Assembly: GCA_020025175.1 (NCBI GenBank)
Contig: JAHHSM010000028.1
Location: forward strand, 1 to 18,737
From: Oscillospiraceae bacterium
Lineage (GTDB): Bacteria; Bacillota; Clostridia; Oscillospirales; Oscillospiraceae
Reading direction: 5' to 3'
DNA: 18,737 bases
In this document: positions 14,743 through 18,737 of the stretch, in pieces
Position numbering within the stretch: the first letter of the stretch is position 1
How the letters are laid out: every line of letters starts with the position of its first letter
The notes under the pieces: generated by a model
What the model was told of the DNA's origin: nothing
The model's database searches: none
Seen by the model: only the letters and a program-made list of their open reading frames with translations
Translations under genes and position numbers: made by a program

Positions 14743-16128
14743 ATGAAAAATTCCAGCAACACACAGCAAGTTATTACAGATGCACGTACACTTGGTAAAT
14801 CTAAAATGGCGATTTTGGGTTTGCAGCATATGTTTGCAATGTTTGGCGCAACTATTTTAGTGCCCATCCTCACAGGCATCTATTTTACTGAAAATGGCAT
14901 GTCCTATGGTTTATCGATTCAGGTAACACTGCTTTTTGCGGGTTTGGGTACACTATTCTTCCATTTATGCAGCAAACTCCAGATTCCTGCATTTCTAGGT
15001 TCTTCGTTTGCATTCTTGGGCGGTTTTGAAACAATTGCAGGTTTGCAAACCGGTATTTTTGAAGGCATGCCTATGAGCGAGCGCCTTCCGTACGCTTGCG
15101 GCGGTATTGTCGTGGCTGGTCTGCTTTATCTGATCTTGGCTGCATTGATTAAAGCCGTTGGGGTGCATCGTGTGATGCGCTTTTTACCTCCTGTTGTTAC
15201 AGGTCCTATTATCATCTGCATTGGTCTGACTCTAGCACCTACAGCAGTTACAAATGCTCAGACAAACTGGTTTCTGGCAATTGTTGCATTGGCTGTAATT
15301 ATTGTATTTAATATCTGGGGCAAGGGTATGTTCAAAATCATTCCTATCTTGCTTGGTGTTGTCATTGCATATCTGGTAGCCCTCGTTATGCACATGGCAG
15401 GAATGACAAACCCTGACGGCAGTGCAATTCTGAATTTTGCTGCAGTGGCTGAAGCAAACTGGATTGGTTTGCCGCCTGTGATGCTGTGCAAATTTGACAT
15501 TACCGCAATTCTCGTCATGGCACCTATCGCATTGGCTACCATGATGGAGCATATCGGAGACATGTCTGCAATTTCTGCAACAGTTGGAAAAAACTATCTT
15601 GCAAATCCCGGTTTGCATCGTACTTTGATTGGTGATGGTATTGCAACATCGCTTTCGGCATTGTTTGGTGGCCCTGCAAATACTACATATGGTGAAAATA
15701 CCGGTGTTCTGGTACTTTCTAAAGTTTATGATCCTCGTGTAGTTCGTTTGGCAGCAATTTACGCTATTATTTTGAGTTTCATCCCAAAGTTTGCTGATAT
15801 CATTGGATCTATGCCCAGTGCAATTATTGGCGGTGTCAGCTTTATGCTGTATGGTATGATTTCTGCAATCGGCGTACGGAATGTTGTTGAAAGCAAAGTT
15901 GATTTTACAAAGTCGCGTAACCTGATTATTGCTGCAGTAATTCTGGTCAGTGGCTTGGGCTTCAAAAGTGGCTTGACCTTTGTTGTCGCAGGTACCTCTA
16001 TTACACTGACAGGTTTGGCTGTTGCAGCAATTGCCGGCATTGCTTTGAATGCAATTCTGCCCGGTAATGACTTTGTCTTTGGTGCTGGGGAATCAAACAA
16101 CGATTCTGCAAATCTGGGTACGTATTAA
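14743..16128 (+). CDS. uraA: Uracil permease (NCS2/UraA family)
   Basis: UraA imports uracil with protons across the cell membrane for pyrimidine salvage. The 461-residue product is full length with the 14-helix NCS2 architecture. Features: a cytosolic start (1-20), GLQHMFAMFGATILVP (26-41), IPAFLGSSFAFLGG (81-94), LPPVVTGPIIICIGL (148-162), MMEHIGDMSAI (267-277) with the glutamate E269 that matches the substrate-binding Glu of E. coli UraA, and GGPANTTYGENTGVL (309-323) with the second key glutamate E318. These residues point to uracil rather than xanthine. The ATG at 14743 is preceded by GGAAAGAGAG about 11 bases upstream. Expression is likely set by the attenuator in its leader. It is a single-gene unit, ended by a terminator. 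Confidence 0.93.
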   Translation: MKNSSNTQQVITDARTLGKSKMAILGLQHMFAMFGATILVPILTGIYFTENGMSYGLSIQVTLLFAGLGTLFFHLCSKLQIPAFLGSSFAFLGGFETIAGLQTGIFEGMPMSERLPYACGGIVVAGLLYLILAALIKAVGVHRVMRFLPPVVTGPIIICIGLTLAPTAVTNAQTNWFLAIVALAVIIVFNIWGKGMFKIIPILLGVVIAYLVALVMHMAGMTNPDGSAILNFAAVAEANWIGLPPVMLCKFDITAILVMAPIALATMMEHIGDMSAISATVGKNYLANPGLHRTLIGDGIATSLSALFGGPANTTYGENTGVLVLSKVYDPRVVRLAAIYAIILSFIPKFADIIGSMPSAIIGGVSFMLYGMISAIGVRNVVESKVDFTKSRNLIIAAVILVSGLGFKSGLTFVVAGTSITLTGLAVAAIAGIALNAILPGNDFVFGAGESNNDSANLGTY

Positions 16129-16136
16129 TTGATTTA

Positions 16137-16177
16137 AAATAGAGTGCAAATGAGTAAATTCCGTTTGCACTCTATTT
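16137..16177 (+). terminator. Terminator after uraA
   Basis: A perfect 14-bp stem (16137-16150 with 16164-16177) and a 13-base loop, followed by a T-rich but broken tail (ATTATTATAT). The A-rich 5' arm could allow some action in both directions, although no gene faces it from the other side. Confidence 0.75.
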
Positions 16178-16238
16178 ATTATTATATACTGGGTTATACT
16201 GTTTTTTAGACAGGATTCCTCTTTTCGCAATATACATG

Positions 16239-16268
16239 TTGACAAAGCATATAAAAATGTGATATAGT
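16239..16268 (+). promoter_or_regulatory. Strong SigA promoter of the T-box operon
   Basis: Consensus TTGACA (16239-16244) and TATAGT (16263-16268), 18 bases apart, with TG one base before the -10 (16260-16261). Start expected near 16275, just ahead of stem I of the T-box. It is the best promoter in the window. Confidence 0.85.
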
Positions 16269-16281
16269 CGCAACTGTTAGC

Positions 16282-16546
16282 GATGAAAAGGAAGAGTAAT
16301 ATTGTGATATTCTGTAAAGAGAACTCCCGGGTGGTGGAAGGGAGAGAGGGTACCAATGTGAATACGCCTTGGAGCAGCCGCTTGAACAGAGTCCTCAGTA
16401 GAGCTGGCCGGGTGCGCCCGATATTGCGCTGATCGTATGATAGTACGATGTGAGGCTGTAGATTGCAAAATTTGCAGTAAACCAGAGGTGGTATCGCGTA
16501 TTTTATGACGCCCTCTGTCCATGTTGGACAGTGGGCATTTTGTTTT
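16282..16546 (+). ncRNA. T-box leader, tyrosine specific
   Basis: A T-box riboswitch that senses uncharged tRNA-Tyr and allows readthrough when tyrosyl-tRNA is scarce. The K-turn GATGA is at 16282-16286; lower stem AAGG (16288-16291) pairs with CCTT (16367-16370); loop E motif AGTA (16294-16297) faces the specifier loop GTGAATACG, whose specifier is UAC (16363-16365), a tyrosine codon. The apical part has AGAGAA (16318-16323), stem CTCCC/GGGAG (16324-16328/16340-16344) and GGTGG. The T-box sequence AGAGGTGGTATCGCG is at 16484-16498; its UGGU bulge (16489-16492) offers U for the A73 discriminator of tRNA-Tyr. The antiterminator pairs CAGAGG (16483-16488) with CCTCTG (16512-16517), mutually exclusive with the terminator. 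The downstream tyrS agrees with the codon. Confidence 0.95.
16510..16546 (+). terminator. Terminator of the T-box leader
   Basis: Stem 16510-16520 with 16526-16536 (ten pairs around one T-T mismatch), a 5-base loop and a T-rich tail. Its 5' arm overlaps the 3' arm of the antiterminator, so only one can form. Confidence 0.88.
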
Positions 16547-16561
16547 GTTGGAGGGATTTCC

Positions 16562-17434
16562 TTGACTGCACGTCATAACGGAACAGCATTTGTGCTTTTA
16601 GCAGCGGTATTATACAGTACTGCCGGTTTGGGTATGAAATTGATCCCATGGAGCGGAATGGCATTGAACGGCGGTAGAAGTATCATTGCACTGATCGTAT
16701 ATGCTGTTTTTTTATTCGCAACACATCATAAATTAAGAATCAATAAGTGGGTTATCCTTGGTGCGATTGCAGTATGTGGTACCAATACATTGTTTGCCAT
16801 TGCAAATAAGATGACAACCGCAGCCAATTCTATTGTGCTGCAATATACTGCACCAATTTTTATCATCATTCTCTCCATGATATTTTTGCATAGAAGAGCA
16901 AATCGGCTTGATTTGACAACATGTGCATTTGTATTTCTTGGTGTAGTGTGCTTTTTTATTGATAGTTTGAGCGGTGGAAATCTTTTCGGTGATTTTATTG
17001 CGCTGATTTCTGGTGTTATGTATGCCATTGTATTTATGCTGGAGGATATGCCTGATGGGGATGCGCTTTCCTCACTCTTTTGGGGGACAGCACTCAGCTC
17101 CGCTATTGGTATTCCATTCATGTTCGGACAAGCGCCGTTAAATCAGACCGCAATCATCAGCATGCTTTTTTTAGGTGCTTTCCAAATGGGGCTTGCTTAT
17201 ATCTGTTTGGTTATAGGTTTAAAAACAACTGCACCTGTTACGGCAAGCCTTGTCACAGGGATAGAGCCAGTGCTTAATCCTGTTTTAGTGAGGGTATTTT
17301 ATGGTGAAGAAATGGAAATGTTATCAATTATTGGTACAGCTATCGTGATTGTCAGTGTGATTGGATACAACATAATTCTGTCAAAAGAAAAGAGCAGTAT
17401 CACAAAAGAAAATGCTGTTTATAAAACAAATTGA
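16562..17434 (+). CDS. EamA/DMT family transporter, tyrosine T-box controlled
   Basis: A 290-residue polytopic membrane protein of the drug/metabolite transporter superfamily with two EamA repeats and about ten helices (from residue 8 to about 273). Marks are the early helix with LYSTAGLGMKLIPW (17-30), QYTAPIFIIILSMIFL in the first repeat (94-109), and the same region of the second repeat, TASLVTGIEPVLNPVL (227-242). The TTG start at 16562 is inferred: it is 6 bases after GGAGGG (16550-16555) and is the first start codon beyond the leader terminator; an in-frame ATG at 16505 lies inside the T-box fold. It shares a transcript with tyrS (21-base gap, no terminator), and the leader reads tyrosine, so import of tyrosine or aromatic amino acids is the likely role. 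The family alone does not reveal substrate or direction. Confidence 0.85.
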   Translation: MTARHNGTAFVLLAAVLYSTAGLGMKLIPWSGMALNGGRSIIALIVYAVFLFATHHKLRINKWVILGAIAVCGTNTLFAIANKMTTAANSIVLQYTAPIFIIILSMIFLHRRANRLDLTTCAFVFLGVVCFFIDSLSGGNLFGDFIALISGVMYAIVFMLEDMPDGDALSSLFWGTALSSAIGIPFMFGQAPLNQTAIISMLFLGAFQMGLAYICLVIGLKTTAPVTASLVTGIEPVLNPVLVRVFYGEEMEMLSIIGTAIVIVSVIGYNIILSKEKSSITKENAVYKTN

Positions 17435-17455
17435 TATAAAAGGAGACGAAAAATC

Positions 17456-18685
17456 ATGACTTGCTATGAAGAACTCAAAGCACGCGGCCTGATTGCTCAG
17501 GTAACCAATGAAGAAGAAATTTCTAAAATGATCAATGAAGGTAAGGCTGTGTTCTATATTGGCTTTGATCCTACTGCTGACTCTTTGCATGTTGGTCATT
17601 TTATGGCGCTTTGCCTGATGAAGCGTCTGCAGATGGCAGGTAATAAACCGATTGCGTTGATTGGCGGCGGTACTGCAATGATCGGGGATCCATCTGGCCG
17701 TACTGATATGCGCAGCATGATGACCACTGAAACGATTCAGCATAACTGTGCCTGTTTTAAAAAGCAGATGGAACGTTTTATTGAATTTGGTGAAGATAAG
17801 GCGATTATGGTCAATAATGCAGATTGGTTGCTGGACTTAAATTACATTGAATTCATTCGTGATATTGGTACATGTTTTTCGGTAAATAATATGCTTCGTG
17901 CAGAATGTTTCAAGCAGCGTATGGAAAAAGGCTTAAGCTTTTTTGAGTTCAACTACATGCCTATGCAGTCCTATGATTTTTACTATCTGTACAAGAACTA
18001 CGGCTGCAATATGCAGTTTGGCGGAAATGATCAGTGGTCCAACATGTTGGGTGGTACAGAACTGATTCGTCGTAAATTAGGTAAAGATGCACATGCGATG
18101 ACAATCACATTACTGTTGACATCTGAAGGCAAGAAGATGGGTAAAACGGCTTCCGGCGCAGTATGGCTGGATCCAGAAAAAACCAGTCCGTATGACTTCT
18201 ATCAGTATTGGCGCAACATCGAAGATGCTGATGTACTCAAATGCATCCGTATGCTCACATTCCTGCCGTTGGAGCAGATCAAGGAAATGGATTCTTGGGA
18301 AGGAGCACAGCTGAACGTAGCGAAGGAAATTCTGGCTTATGAACTGACAAAGCTTGTCCATGGCGAAAAAGAGGCGGAGAAAGCACAGTCTGCAGCACGT
18401 ACATTATTTGCAGGTGGTGCAGGTGACAGTGCAAACATGCCCTCCACCGAGTTGACTGCAGAAAACTTTGTGGATGGTAAAATTGGTATTTTGAACCTTT
18501 TGACCGCTTGCGGTCTGTGTGCATCTAATGGTGAAGCACGCCGTCTGGTACAGCAGGGCGGTGTCAGTGTCAATGATGTCAAAGTCACTGCGGCTGATGC
18601 AACTTTCGATCAAAATGCATTTGCCGGAGATGGTGTGATCATTAAGAAGGGGAAAAAGGTATTTCATAAAGCTGTGAGTATCTAA
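17456..18685 (+). CDS. tyrS: Tyrosyl-tRNA synthetase
   Basis: TyrS attaches tyrosine to tRNA-Tyr. The 409-residue product is a complete bacterial class Ic enzyme: the HIGH-type motif HVGH (45-48) within FDPTADSLHVGHFM, IGGGTAMIGDPSGR (69-82), tyrosine pocket elements including YMPMQSYDF (167-175) and QFGGNDQWSN (187-196), the KMSKS-type loop KKMGKT (226-231), and a C-terminal S4 RNA-binding domain (about 345-405, with NGEARRLVQQGGVSVND). The ATG at 17456 has AGGAGA 9 bases upstream. It is the second gene of the T-box operon, and its product closes the feedback loop by charging the tRNA that the leader senses. Confidence 0.97.
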   Translation: MTCYEELKARGLIAQVTNEEEISKMINEGKAVFYIGFDPTADSLHVGHFMALCLMKRLQMAGNKPIALIGGGTAMIGDPSGRTDMRSMMTTETIQHNCACFKKQMERFIEFGEDKAIMVNNADWLLDLNYIEFIRDIGTCFSVNNMLRAECFKQRMEKGLSFFEFNYMPMQSYDFYYLYKNYGCNMQFGGNDQWSNMLGGTELIRRKLGKDAHAMTITLLLTSEGKKMGKTASGAVWLDPEKTSPYDFYQYWRNIEDADVLKCIRMLTFLPLEQIKEMDSWEGAQLNVAKEILAYELTKLVHGEKEAEKAQSAARTLFAGGAGDSANMPSTELTAENFVDGKIGILNLLTACGLCASNGEARRLVQQGGVSVNDVKVTAADATFDQNAFAGDGVIIKKGKKVFHKAVSI

Positions 18686-18686
18686 T

Positions 18687-18713
18687 CAAAACCACTAGTA
18701 AACTAGTGGTTTG
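18687..18713 (+). terminator. Inverted repeat after tyrS, possible terminator
   Basis: A perfect 11-bp repeat (18689-18699 with 18702-18712) with a minimal loop lies 3 bases after the tyrS stop. It contains ACTAGT twice. The tail TTGCTCAGCC is poor in T, so termination would be weak. The window ends soon after. Confidence 0.45.
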
Positions 18714-18737
18714 CTCAGCCCCTAGAAGGGTCATTAC

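Noticed and set aside
16505..16561. ATG at 16505 as start of the EamA gene.
   Set aside because: It lies between antiterminator arms and in front of the leader terminator, has no ribosome site, and its codons are the hairpin itself.

Overview
The window is a stretch of Bacillota chromosome, most likely from an endospore-forming member of class Clostridia; moderate GC and codon use suggest the Oscillospirales/Ruminococcaceae side, which is inference. Every gene I can support lies on the + strand. The gene order, spoIIIA - asp23/yqhY - nusB - xseA - xseB - ispA - dxs - tlyA - nadK - argR - recN, is the conserved Bacillota block known from Bacillus, with changes: accB/accC are absent, a TsaD/Kae1-like gene sits where folD usually lies, and nadK is inserted.

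Region 1 (1-3038): the distal part of the sporulation operon spoIIIA (AD partial, AE, AF, AG, AH). Genes overlap by 4 bases up to AG. They encode the mother-cell half of the channel between mother cell and forespore. Region 2 (3042-7333): an extended -10 promoter, an Asp23-family gene, an intrinsic terminator, then nusB, the Kae1-like gene, xseA, xseB and ispA in tight succession, ending at a weak terminator-like hairpin.

Region 3 (7424-14476): a promoter followed by about 600 bases without a gene, rich in short hairpins. Its size and its place between ispA and a small four-helix membrane protein gene followed by dxs match the OLE (ornate large extremophilic) RNA and its membrane partner OapA. 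Then come dxs, tlyA, nadK, argR and recN, nearly contiguous, closed by a strong terminator. IspA and Dxs link this region to isoprenoid synthesis.

Region 4 (14516-16177): a uracil permease gene behind a leader with a promoter, a good ribosome binding site, a 38-codon ORF and a strong intrinsic terminator lying wholly inside that ORF, just after a U-rich stretch. This is the layout of UTP-sensing pyrBI attenuation in enterobacteria, unexpected in a lineage where PyrR is the usual regulator. Region 5 (16239-18713): a T-box leader with a UAC (tyrosine) specifier controls a two-gene operon, an EamA-type transporter and tyrosyl-tRNA synthetase, implying that the transporter serves tyrosine or aromatic amino acid supply.

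The main points of interest are the OLE-OapA module, the pyrBI-like attenuator, the tyrosine T-box transporter operon and the Kae1 paralogue. No mobile element, CRISPR array, tRNA or rRNA gene was seen.
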